DNA from: Bacteriovoracaceae bacterium
Lineage (GTDB): Bacteria > Bdellovibrionota > Bacteriovoracia > Bacteriovoracales > Bacteriovoracaceae
DNA: 64,000 nt
NCBI GenBank assembly: GCA_018649885.1
Contig: JABIHA010000062.1
Span: 1 to 64,000, forward strand
Reading direction: 5' to 3'
Shown: piece after piece, positions 17,796-26,007 of the stretch
How positions within the stretch are numbered: the first letter of the stretch is position 1
Layout: the number at the start of each line of letters is the position of its first letter
The notes under the pieces: generated by a model
Seen by the model: the letters and a program-made list of their open reading frames with translations, nothing else
Databases searched by the model: none
Told to the model about the DNA's origin: nothing
Translations under genes and position numbers: made by a program

Positions 17796-18704
17796 CTAAT
17801 CTAGATCTTTTGTACTTATCACCCTTGTAGTGGCAAGTAGGTCATGTAGTGCTCTTTTGTCTTTATTTGAAAGGTACTGAGGTAAAGTAAAGAGTGTGAA
17901 TGAAACTGTTATTAACTTGAAAATATATTCCCTAAGAATTATTTGGACCATATTCATTTGATTTCCATCATTGTGGATAAGTTTAATTTTTAATATTTTT
18001 TTCCCAAGGGTTTGGCCAGATTTCATTAGTGGTAGAATGTAATAGACACCAGTAATTATAAAAATGATTGAAGATGCTGCAAGGCCTGCATCTCCATGTG
18101 TAAGAGAAAGAAATTTCTTAAAATTGATCACTATAATGGGGTACAGCAGAGTTGATATTTTTCCTGTAATTGTAGCATCAATAATATTTGCAATTAATCG
18201 GTTTATAAACTTTGCAGGAGCATATTGTGTTTCATCTTCAGTACTGCTATGAAATTTTGATATAGAGGAAGTGGGCATATTTTCCAAATTCTTTGAACTG
18301 GTTTTTCTTTTTTTGGGTTTAGTTTGTTCGATTTCTATTTCATGGCATTCAGGTATTTCTGCATTTTGATCAAAGCTGCCTATGCTTCCACTATCTCCAA
18401 GCACCTTGTAAGTGCGGTGACCTAAGTGAATGATATCTCCATCATTCAGTTGGGTGGAATTTCCTTGTTGTACTGGAGTTTCGTTAACAAGTGTCCCGTT
18501 TTTTGAACACAGATCCATGATAAATAGATCGCCATCTTGTCGTATAATTCGAGCATGGTTTCGACTCAGTTTACTATCATTAAGAGTTAAGTCGTTGCCT
18601 GGTTGTCTACCAACACTCAAGACTTCATCAATTTCGATAATCTCCTGTGTTTTTATGTCTAGTAGACAAGATTTTCTAATTTGAGAATTTTTTAAAGCGC
18701 TCAT
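17796..18704 (-). CDS. FHA-domain protein with a C-terminal RDD membrane domain
   Basis: 302 residues. The N-terminal FHA domain (about 25-100) has GRQPGNDLTLND, LSRNHARI and SKNGTLVN, the residues that bind phosphothreonine. A polar Lys/Ser linker leads to an RDD domain (about 165-295) with FINRLIANIIDA and three or four hydrophobic helices. It likely links a phospho-Thr signal to a membrane complex. It starts one base after the rhomboid stop, so the two form an operon. Confidence 0.88.
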   Translation of the reverse strand: MSALKNSQIRKSCLLDIKTQEIIEIDEVLSVGRQPGNDLTLNDSKLSRNHARIIRQDGDLFIMDLCSKNGTLVNETPVQQGNSTQLNDGDIIHLGHRTYKVLGDSGSIGSFDQNAEIPECHEIEIEQTKPKKRKTSSKNLENMPTSSISKFHSSTEDETQYAPAKFINRLIANIIDATITGKISTLLYPIIVINFKKFLSLTHGDAGLAASSIIFIITGVYYILPLMKSGQTLGKKILKIKLIHNDGNQMNMVQIILREYIFKLITVSFTLFTLPQYLSNKDKRALHDLLATTRVISTKDLD

Positions 18705-18705
18705 T

Positions 18706-20196
18706 TTAGGCAGCCTCTTTTGTTATGTTGGTCTTTGAATTTAAAGTGGAATATATTTTTTTGATTAAAAAACTATCACCATATGAATTGAAGACAATCT
18801 CTATTTTCGCATACTCACTATCACTAAATTTTGAATTAAGAATTGATTCAATTGTTTTACATAGATTTACTGAATTCTTTGCCTTTGGAAAAAGGCCGAT
18901 AAATGACAAGTAAATCCTAAGGGCCAAAATAGGGTGGTTTGCATCAAGGGCCATGTCACCTAATATAAGAATTTTCTGCTGGGGAAGTTGGTCCAAAAAC
19001 TTATCAAATTTTAAGTTGATAGGAACTTTTCTAATAATTTCAAGAGATTTTGATGCGTGATCATTTTTGAGTGCCTGATTAATCTCTATTTGAAGATACT
19101 TTGTTAGAGTAGTGTATTCAGCTCTCGTTATTTTCTTTGTTTCATGGATCTTTTTAAATATTAATTTTATTAAATAAGATCTAGCAATATAGTTTTCTGG
19201 ATTATAACTTAGAATTTCAGATAATTTTTGAATAGCGTTTGTTGCATTACTCGATTTTTTAGCACTTCTAAATTCTCTCCACTCGTATTGATAAATAAAT
19301 GGCCAGCTAAAATTCTCAGTAGATTTTTTAAGCAGTGCGAGCCCAACACCGGATGCTAATCCTATTAAGTGTGCCATGCTCGCCACATTAGAAAGACCAG
19401 CAACATGATTGACTAAATCTCCAGCAATAAAGAAAAATGGGAAAATATATTTTATGGGAAATGAAACAACCTTTGATATAAAGTAAAATACCCAAAATTT
19501 GAGCTTATGCCTAAAGAACAACACATAGAAGGCGCCCATTACGGCCATTACGTTGGCTGATGCTCCAACTAAATAAGTACCCTCTTCCATAAAAAAAGCA
19601 GCATGACCATATATTCCAGCAGTGCCTCCAATTAAATAAAGAGCGCTATATTCAAGGCTTCCCAGACGACTTTCAACATAGGCTCCAAATACTAGGAGCA
19701 TAAATAAATTTCCAAGGAGATGTGAAATGCTTCCATGGGAAAACTGAGCTCTTATAACTCTAATGAAGCCAGTATTAGTGGCCGAAAGGGCGCCCTTTTC
19801 TTTGTAGAGCTTTTCAAGGTTTCTGTGCATCTTCTTTTTTGCTTTAAGAAAATGTGGATAGCTATCATATGAATTAAAACTATCTGGATCACTTCTTTTT
19901 TTATTTAAAAAGTCAGTGGCCGTAACAGGATAATCTTTTGATCTTAACTTTGTTTTTTTTGAGAATAGGGAGAGCTTTAATTTAGAGCAATAATCTGGAC
20001 TCTTTGATTTGAGACAGAATTCTCTGAATAACTCACCTTCGGCTTCAAGGTATGTTTCAGTTGCATAAAATTTCATGGCGGCTTTATTTATGTCTTTAAC
20101 CTGAACTGAATAATATAAAATACAAGCAAGTGTCATGAGTATGGTGACAAAGGGGATATTCTTTAATTTTAATCCAAGTCCAAGTGGTAAAAACAT
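18706..20196 (-). CDS. Rhomboid-family intramembrane protease with a C-terminal helical extension
   Basis: 496 residues. After a membrane segment near the start and a polar region (about 30-135), the rhomboid core shows HLLGNLFMLL, the Ser motif GASANVMAV and the catalytic His in MAHLIGLASG. The residue after the motif Ser is Ala where most rhomboids have Gly (GxSG), so activity is probable but not certain. The last 180 residues are helical and probably cytoplasmic. Rhomboids cleave membrane proteins within the bilayer. It is co-transcribed with the FHA-RDD gene. Confidence 0.85.
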   Translation of the reverse strand: MFLPLGLGLKLKNIPFVTILMTLACILYYSVQVKDINKAAMKFYATETYLEAEGELFREFCLKSKSPDYCSKLKLSLFSKKTKLRSKDYPVTATDFLNKKRSDPDSFNSYDSYPHFLKAKKKMHRNLEKLYKEKGALSATNTGFIRVIRAQFSHGSISHLLGNLFMLLVFGAYVESRLGSLEYSALYLIGGTAGIYGHAAFFMEEGTYLVGASANVMAVMGAFYVLFFRHKLKFWVFYFISKVVSFPIKYIFPFFFIAGDLVNHVAGLSNVASMAHLIGLASGVGLALLKKSTENFSWPFIYQYEWREFRSAKKSSNATNAIQKLSEILSYNPENYIARSYLIKLIFKKIHETKKITRAEYTTLTKYLQIEINQALKNDHASKSLEIIRKVPINLKFDKFLDQLPQQKILILGDMALDANHPILALRIYLSFIGLFPKAKNSVNLCKTIESILNSKFSDSEYAKIEIVFNSYGDSFLIKKIYSTLNSKTNITKEAA

Positions 20197-20259
20197 ACTT
20201 GTTTATCGTCGTAATTGCTTGAATCCTTGAGTGAAATGGTTGGGCTCTAGGCAAAGAAA

Positions 20260-20715
20260 CTATTGTGAATTCAAATGCTTGGGCAGTTCCTTATAAATAA
20301 GATCCATTGAAAAGCCTCTATTAAATAGATAGCTCTTAAGCTTCATATGATCTGTGGTCGATCTCAATTTCTTTTGTAGAGCTAGCTCAAAGGTCGACTC
20401 TACATAGAGATCTTGTTCATTTAACAACGCCTCAATTTGATGTTCATCGATTTCAATTCCATCTTCTTTTAGCTTTTGTGAAATAAATCGTGGGCCATAG
20501 CCTTTTGAGTTAAGGCCTCTTACCCTAGCATCAGTGAATTGATCTTCTTGTAGGTAATTTAACTCTATTAGCTTATCTAGAGTTTCTTCAATTTCTTGGG
20601 AGTCGAATTCTTTATCTAAAAGTTTTTTTTTGAGTTTCTTTCTTGAGTAGTCTCTCTTTGAGAGAAGCTGGACTGAATACTTGAGAGGTGTTTGTTTATA
20701 TGAGCTCATCTTCAA
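20260..20715 (-). CDS. recX: RecA regulatory protein RecX
   Basis: 151 residues made of three-helix repeats; YSVQLLSKRDYSRKKLKKKL, LIELNYLQEDQFTDARVR and GYGPRFISQKL are typical RecX stretches. RecX binds RecA filaments and limits their extension. It lies 58 bases downstream of recA, separated by a strong hairpin that may reduce its expression relative to recA. Confidence 0.92.
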   Translation of the reverse strand: MKMSSYKQTPLKYSVQLLSKRDYSRKKLKKKLLDKEFDSQEIEETLDKLIELNYLQEDQFTDARVRGLNSKGYGPRFISQKLKEDGIEIDEHQIEALLNEQDLYVESTFELALQKKLRSTTDHMKLKSYLFNRGFSMDLIYKELPKHLNSQ

Positions 20716-20737
20716 CTAAGCCTATGCTGATTTGAAA

Positions 20738-20763
20738 GGCACTAGCAAAAGATTGCTAGTGCC
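20738..20763 (-). terminator. Hairpin between recA and recX (attenuator)
   Basis: GGCACTAGCAA (20738-20748) pairs perfectly with TTGCTAGTGCC (20753-20763) around a four-base loop. On the minus strand it is followed only by TTTC, so it should terminate partly and let some transcripts reach recX, as described for E. coli recA-recX. Confidence 0.7.
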
Positions 20764-20773
20764 AAGTTTGTAA

Positions 20774-21901
20774 TTATTGTAATTTCTTTGTACGAACTTT
20801 TTTTCCAATTGGGGCAGCATTAGTCTTAGGCATTATGATCTCTTCGATTTCGCCTGTTTTGGTATTAACCTTTGTTTCTTTGGGAAGATCGGTAAGGTTA
20901 TATTTTTGAAGAACCTTATTTTCGATTTCTTTTAGAATATCGGGGTTTTCTTTGAGAAAAACTTTTGAGTTCTCTCTGCCTTGCCCAACTTTTTCATTGT
21001 TGTATGAGTACCATGATCCAGCTTTTTCAACGATATTTTCTTTTACGGCTAAATCTAATACATCTCCAGTTTTAGATATTCCCTCACCGTACATAATGTC
21101 GAATTCAGTCTCTCTAAAGGGAGGGGCTACTTTATTTTTAACAACCTTAACTCGTGTTCTGTTACCAACAACTTTATCACCATCTTTAATGGCACCAATT
21201 CTTCTGATATCCATACGAACTGAAGAGTAGAATTTTAGTGCATTTCCACCGGTAGTTGTTTCAGGACTTCCAAACATAACACCAATTTTCATTCTTAATT
21301 GATTAATAAAAATAACAGTACAGTTAGATCTTGAAATAGAACCCGTTAATTTTCTGAGTGCCTGACTCATAAGTCTTGCTTGAAGTCCCATGTGCGAATC
21401 ACCCATTTCACCATTGAGCTCTGCTCTTGGAGTTAAGGCTGCAACTGAGTCGATAATAAGAAGGTTAACTGCACCTGAGCGCACAAGCATATCAGTGATT
21501 TCTAATGCTTGTTCACCGCTATCGGGTTGAGAAATAAGCATGTCTGAAACTTTAATACCAAGGTGTTCGGCGTATGTTGTATCTAGCGCATGTTCGGCAT
21601 CAACAAAGGCTACGACTCCACCTTGTTTTTGGCATTCAGCAGCTATGTGAAGTGTAAGGGTTGTTTTACCTGAGGCTTCCGGTCCATATATTTCGACAAT
21701 TCTACCTTTAGGTATGCCGCCAATTCCAAGTCCCAAATCAAGGCTGAGACATCCTGTAGGTATAGCAGGAATTTTTACCGGAGGGGCGTCAGGATCAAGA
21801 CGCATGATAGCACCTTTTCCAAATTGTTTTTCAATAGTTGATAAGGCGAGGTCTAATGCTTTTTTCTTGTTAGCTTCGCTAGTAGTAGTTGTTGTGGCCA
21901 T
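20774..21901 (-). CDS. recA: Recombinase RecA
   Basis: 375 residues with Walker [10 protein letters not shown], the MAW motif region, [14 protein letters not shown] as Walker B and loop L1/L2 segments ([34 protein letters not shown]). It forms filaments on single-stranded DNA, exchanges strands and triggers LexA cleavage. A ribosome site AGGAG lies nine bases before the ATG. It is expressed from the promoter at 21944-21972 and is followed by recX. Confidence 0.98.
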   Translation of the reverse strand: MATTTTTSEANKKKALDLALSTIEKQFGKGAIMRLDPDAPPVKIPAIPTGCLSLDLGLGIGGIPKGRIVEIYGPEASGKTTLTLHIAAECQKQGGVVAFVDAEHALDTTYAEHLGIKVSDMLISQPDSGEQALEITDMLVRSGAVNLLIIDSVAALTPRAELNGEMGDSHMGLQARLMSQALRKLTGSISRSNCTVIFINQLRMKIGVMFGSPETTTGGNALKFYSSVRMDIRRIGAIKDGDKVVGNRTRVKVVKNKVAPPFRETEFDIMYGEGISKTGDVLDLAVKENIVEKAGSWYSYNNEKVGQGRENSKVFLKENPDILKEIENKVLQKYNLTDLPKETKVNTKTGEIEEIIMPKTNAAPIGKKVRTKKLQ

Positions 21902-21943
21902 GGGGAGTGTCTCCTAAAAAGTTTTAATTTCAAACGTACGTAA

Positions 21944-21972
21944 ACTGTACACGTTGATTGGAAAAAGTACAA
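21944..21972 (-). promoter_or_regulatory. recA promoter with an overlapping GTAC-N7-GTAC operator candidate
   Basis: On the minus strand TTGTAC (21972-21967), a 17-base spacer and TACAGT (21949-21944) form a sigma70-type promoter. The dyad GTAC-N7-GTAC (21936-21950) overlaps the -10 box and lies within AACGT-N13-ACGTT. This is a natural place for an SOS operator, but it does not match a LexA box I know well. Confidence 0.55.
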
Positions 21973-22032
21973 CGTCAAATATGCAAGTCTCTTACAAAAA
22001 ATAAAACTTCTATGTCACTGTAATAGTAGAGC

Positions 22033-22521
22033 TTAAAAAAGAGTGGGGAAAAAACTTTGAATTAGTACGACTGTCAGACCAGCGTAAATGCCGCTTACAA
22101 CATCATCTAAAATGGTACCCGCTCCGTGATGCATTTTATCAAAATAATTTGCAGGTGGGATTTTTGTAATATCAAAAAAGCGAAAGAGTGCGAACATTAA
22201 CCACAGTCCAGCAGCTGTTTGGGTGGAACAGATTAGAAAGGCCACCAGCATACCGATGACCTCATCGATGACTATCCAGCTGGGATCGTGTATCTCGTGC
22301 TTTTTCTGAACAATTTCAGCAATGATACAGGCGCCTACGGTCATTAGCAGCGTAATTGGGGCCAGGAAAACAGGTGGAAAACCTACTTTATTTACGAGAA
22401 ATAAAAATGGCATAATTCCTAGTGAGCCAACTGTTCCAGGTGCTTTCGGGAAAAAGCCAAGACCACCAAAGCTGAGGAAAATAATCTCTATATTTTTAAG
22501 TGAGGGTTTTTGTTGTGCCAC
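22033..22521 (-). CDS. pgpA: Phosphatidylglycerophosphatase A
   Basis: 162 residues, an integral membrane protein. Characteristic PgpA segments are GLGFFPKAPGTVGSL near the start, DPSWIVIDEVIGM and ILDDVVSGIYAGL. It dephosphorylates phosphatidylglycerophosphate to phosphatidylglycerol in the inner membrane. It lies upstream of recA on the same strand with a 130-base gap that contains the recA promoter; pgpA near recA is a common arrangement. Confidence 0.93.
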   Translation of the reverse strand: MAQQKPSLKNIEIIFLSFGGLGFFPKAPGTVGSLGIMPFLFLVNKVGFPPVFLAPITLLMTVGACIIAEIVQKKHEIHDPSWIVIDEVIGMLVAFLICSTQTAAGLWLMFALFRFFDITKIPPANYFDKMHHGAGTILDDVVSGIYAGLTVVLIQSFFPTLF

Positions 22522-22613
22522 AATAGTCTCGCCGCTCCACGATTTTCAATTCTTTCAACCTTATCTCTTTTGTGAGAATATGTCGTACTTCATTTTAACC
22601 AGATAAATGCCCT

Positions 22614-23861
22614 ATGAGTAGACCTGATTACATTGAGAAATACAATTTCGACTGGGAATTATTCGATGTCGTTATTGGCGGAAAATCAGCTCTTGATGCC
22701 CATTCATTTTTGGGTCCTTTGCACAGCAAAGAGCAAGCTTATGATTTTTTAGATGATTATGGTTTTAACCAAACTGATCCTGTTCAAAAAGCTGAAATTT
22801 TTGGCACTTTTCAAGAAGCATTGCAGTTTATTAGAAGATATTTTTTGAGTGGTGATGATGGTCTTAATTTTCAAATACCAAACTCACTATTTACTATCAC
22901 TGAGGTCTCAGAGCTTTTCTTAATGGCCAATAACAGAGTCCCTGAACGCGGTATTGAAGAAAATATTTGGGCAGGAATTGTGCTAAAGGTAATGCATACT
23001 ATTTTACACGCTGATAAAGACTTGAGGCACAATTACTTTAGCGTCATCCAACAACAAATTTTTGATCGATTTTATAAATTCGTCAAAAGAGATAGTGATA
23101 AAAACCTTTATTTGCAAAGTAAGAACTCTGACTACCGTGTGCCCTTATTTGATTTTGAAACAAAGGCCAAGAAAAGCAGAGATAGCATCATTATTAAGAT
23201 GCTTCATAAAACAGAAAATGTAGCAGAAGAGCTCTTTGATAGAATTGGAGTCAGATTTCTAACCCATACTAGATTTGATGCTCTAAGAGTCGTCAAGTTT
23301 TTGCAAGATCATCACATTGTGATTGCTCACAATTTGAAGGCAAGCAGATCCAATAACTCACTAATTGATTTAGATGAATTCAGAAGAAGACATAAGAAAA
23401 TTCTAAAAATGTGTTTTAGAAATGACTTATCTGAAGAGAGGTTCATTCAGGCTTTGGAAAGAGAAGCTCTTGAATGTGAACCTGGCCATAGCAAACAAAC
23501 TGGTAGCAATAGACATTCCTCAAGCGAATATAAATCCATTCATTTTACATCCAGGCAATTGATCACTTACAAAAATCCATTTCTTGATGAATTTAAATCT
23601 GTCAGGGCAATGGCAAAGGATCAAAAGGATGAAAGCGAGCTTGCAAAAAAAATAATGATGCTAGATTTATCTGCCCTCAAAAGAGAGCTTAGATTTTTCT
23701 TTCCCTACGAAGTTCAAATTTCAGATGTTGAAAGCCACAAAAAAAATACAGAGGGTATGGCTTCTCACGCAGAATATAAAAATTCTCAGAGGAAAACAGC
23801 GATGAAAAGATTATTTGAACCATTGCTTCACTACAAAAATATTTCAGAAAGCGATCTCTAG
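22614..23861 (+). CDS. Divergent RelA/SpoT-type nucleotidyltransferase homologue (uncharacterised)
   Basis: 415 residues. From about residue 184 it follows the (p)ppGpp synthetase pattern: KKSRDSIIIKML (Lys-rich, SI..K), LFDRIGVRF with Asp209 (synthetase DLLAIRV), EYKSIHFT with Tyr306 and His310 (synthetase GYQSLHT), YEVQIS with Glu366 (synthetase VEVQIRT) and GMASHAEYK (synthetase GIAAHWLYK). A spacer of about 75 residues between the Asp block and the YxSxH block is larger than usual. Residues 1-180 are helical and unlike the canonical HD hydrolase. I recall an uncharacterised family of this kind in Bdellovibrio and myxobacteria, but could not check. Alarmone or related nucleotide synthesis is inferred from these residues. 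Confidence 0.7.
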   Translation: MSRPDYIEKYNFDWELFDVVIGGKSALDAHSFLGPLHSKEQAYDFLDDYGFNQTDPVQKAEIFGTFQEALQFIRRYFLSGDDGLNFQIPNSLFTITEVSELFLMANNRVPERGIEENIWAGIVLKVMHTILHADKDLRHNYFSVIQQQIFDRFYKFVKRDSDKNLYLQSKNSDYRVPLFDFETKAKKSRDSIIIKMLHKTENVAEELFDRIGVRFLTHTRFDALRVVKFLQDHHIVIAHNLKASRSNNSLIDLDEFRRRHKKILKMCFRNDLSEERFIQALEREALECEPGHSKQTGSNRHSSSEYKSIHFTSRQLITYKNPFLDEFKSVRAMAKDQKDESELAKKIMMLDLSALKRELRFFFPYEVQISDVESHKKNTEGMASHAEYKNSQRKTAMKRLFEPLLHYKNISESDL

Positions 23862-23863
23862 CC

Positions 23864-24292
23864 ATGTTACGGCTGATACTAATTCTTCTTTCCCTTGGTC
23901 TTATGATTCTGGGTATTGTTCTTTGGCAAAAGCCAGGCAATAGAGATGCTAAAATTGAACAAGTGAAATCTCAATTTAGATTAAAGTCTATTGCCACTCC
24001 AAAGGCCCGCGCACTAGATGCAAATGAAAAAGAAGCTTTTAAAAAAGAAGAGTGGTCCAAATTGCGTATCGACCGAGATAAGTTTAAAGGAAAAGAGCTA
24101 GATATAACTGATTTAGAAAAAAGAAATGCTTTGGGGACTGATTCAAAAAAGAAAAAATTGTCTATAGGCGTAGAACCCACGGAGGAATTTATGGATAGCC
24201 TGGAAAAGCAAGGCTACGACATAAAAAAATCAGTCAAAGAAGTAGAGTTAGAAAGCCCCCCTGTTTCCCCTAAAGTTAAAATTAATTTTTAA
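23864..24292 (+). CDS. Membrane-anchored hypothetical protein
   Basis: 142 residues. One N-terminal hydrophobic helix (about 2-20) is followed by a charged, Lys/Glu-rich and probably disordered or coiled tail. It starts two bases after the RelA/SpoT-like gene, so the two are co-translated. No domain recognised; it may tether a partner to the membrane. Confidence 0.75.
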   Translation: MLRLILILLSLGLMILGIVLWQKPGNRDAKIEQVKSQFRLKSIATPKARALDANEKEAFKKEEWSKLRIDRDKFKGKELDITDLEKRNALGTDSKKKKLSIGVEPTEEFMDSLEKQGYDIKKSVKEVELESPPVSPKVKINF

Positions 24293-24615
24293 ACGAGTTT
24301 TTATTTTAACTCTATTAATATAGCCTGTTACAAAATTTGGAGTCATAAGATTGTCAAAGTTTTAGACGGCTCGATTGTAATGTTTATAAAAGTCTTTTGC
24401 TCCTGGTCGACCTAAATTATTATATATCCATTAGTTTAAATTATTATTTACAGCATTCGGGTGTTACTGAAACTACCCCTGATACGGCATTTTCTTTGTA
24501 TTTTGCTACTAAAGAGCGTTTTGAGAAAGAATTTCTTGAGCGAGCTTATAGGTTAAAACTAAGCTTTCCAGATGCATTCAATATATGCGGTTCTTGGTAA
24601 GTGCTTGCTCAATAG
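24293..24615. other. Gap with one weak reading frame
   Basis: The only frame of note is 24397-24600 on the + strand: 67 residues from a TTG without a ribosome site. Its second half (FATKERFEKEFLERAYRLKL) looks protein-like, so a short gene or remnant is possible. No terminator or RNA gene was seen here. Confidence 0.25.
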
Positions 24616-25566
24616 CTATGCATTGCTAAGTAGTGATAGTGCCGCTTTTTTCCCTTCCTTATAATTATTAGTCAGTGTATCAAGAAATACCTTTATTCTC
24701 TGATTAATAAATTTGGGAAAATCAATCTGGGGAACGTGAGATCCATCTTTAACAATATACATTTTTGCATTGGGTAATTTTTCAAGTAGTACATTGAGTG
24801 CGTAATTGGGGATCATTTGGTCTTGATCGCCACCAACTAGTAGAGTTGGTGTTTGGATTCGCTCTACGTGACTGATCATATCGTGTGCATGCATTTGATC
24901 AATTAATTTAAAAAATATTTCGGGGTTGAGTTGTCCCATTAAGTTCAGATATTGGTTAACATACTCTTGGGGAACCATTTCTTTGTTAAAACCACCCTGT
25001 CTGACAAAATCTCTAAAGACTGGGATTTTCCCTGAGTTTCTCCAGAAAAAATTATAAAACTCTGGAAAAGAATCTTTCATCTGAACCCAGTAATCCCCTG
25101 TGATATCGAGAATATTAGATTTAAACATAGTGTCTCTTGGAGAGAGAACTGACCCAGAAATTAAAATCATTGCATTGAGTTTTTCTTGATAGAGCTTTGA
25201 GTATTCTAAGGTTACGTTGACACCCATACTGTGTCCCAGCATGGTTACATCTGAAAGTTCAAGACGTTCTATTATTAAATTAATGTCTTCAGCAATATTT
25301 TCGAAAGTAATAGAGTCTACGTCATCTTCACCGGTAGAGTTGAAGTGGCCTCTATAGTTATGAATTATGACGTCATATCCAATATCCTTAAAGTATTGAA
25401 TTTGCTTTCCCCAATGTTGATTTGAACACACAAGGCCATAGTTGAACATTACAACTGGTTTTCCCTGTCGGTCTGAATTATGTGGAAAGTTTGTGGAAAA
25501 GAAGATTTTTTTTCCATCGCGAGTGGTAATGTAATTTGAATACATGTCTTCTTGTTTGTCGTTCAT
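24616..25566 (-). CDS. Alpha/beta hydrolase
   Basis: 316 residues without a signal peptide. Core motifs are FNYGLVCSNQHW, the nucleophile elbow GHSMG, Asp in VGGDQDQM and His in DGSHVPQ, a complete Ser-Asp-His triad. The group includes esterases, lipases and haloperoxidase-like enzymes; the substrate is not evident. The start overlaps the stop of the FHA gene by four bases, which places it at the end of the greA-recG-FHA run. Confidence 0.88.
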   Translation of the reverse strand: MNDKQEDMYSNYITTRDGKKIFFSTNFPHNSDRQGKPVVMFNYGLVCSNQHWGKQIQYFKDIGYDVIIHNYRGHFNSTGEDDVDSITFENIAEDINLIIERLELSDVTMLGHSMGVNVTLEYSKLYQEKLNAMILISGSVLSPRDTMFKSNILDITGDYWVQMKDSFPEFYNFFWRNSGKIPVFRDFVRQGGFNKEMVPQEYVNQYLNLMGQLNPEIFFKLIDQMHAHDMISHVERIQTPTLLVGGDQDQMIPNYALNVLLEKLPNAKMYIVKDGSHVPQIDFPKFINQRIKVFLDTLTNNYKEGKKAALSLLSNA

Positions 25567-25976
25567 AGCTCTTTATACTCTTCTTCTATTAGTTTTAATA
25601 TATTCATGGGCAGCGTATCAGTATTAAAAATTTCATCGATCGATTTTTCTAGTTTTTCGATTTTAGAAGGTGTTTGAGATTTTTCGAAATTTTTTATTTC
25701 AATTTGAGTTTCACCTAACTTAATCACGTCACCCGCTAAAAGATATTGGGTTCCAGAGGACTTTTTGCCATTTATATGAAAATAGCTAAGTGTATTGTTG
25801 AGCTGTGCCACCAATTTAGACTTAACTACTTTAAGCATGAAGTGGTAGTTAATGATCTCAGAGTCATTAACTAGCAGATCACCTAGGTCTTTTCCTATAA
25901 CTAGGTGATTTCGAAAATATTTTTTTGGCCCAATGACATCTAGATCACTGGAGCTCACTACCTCAATCTCTATCAT
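25563..25976 (-). CDS. Small FHA-like domain protein
   Basis: 137 residues from the ATG at 25976. The frame is open to a GTG at 26039 inside recG, but the domain begins directly after MIEIEVV, so I prefer the later start. NHLVIGKDLGDLLVNDSEI, YHFMLKVV and YFHINGKK follow the FHA strand order, with GxN replaced by HINGK. The loop Arg and Ser of phospho-Thr-binding FHA domains are not clear, so binding is uncertain. The C-terminal 40 residues are helical. Confidence 0.72.
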   Translation of the reverse strand: MIEIEVVSSSDLDVIGPKKYFRNHLVIGKDLGDLLVNDSEIINYHFMLKVVKSKLVAQLNNTLSYFHINGKKSSGTQYLLAGDVIKLGETQIEIKNFEKSQTPSKIEKLEKSIDEIFNTDTLPMNILKLIEEEYKEL

Positions 25977-26007
25977 AGGAATATTATAACTAATTAGCGC
26001 GATATGT

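Noticed and set aside
21936-21960. Known LexA box before recA
   Set aside because: The dyad does not match TTAC-N3-GTAA or the CTGT-N8-ACAG type; kept only as an operator candidate.
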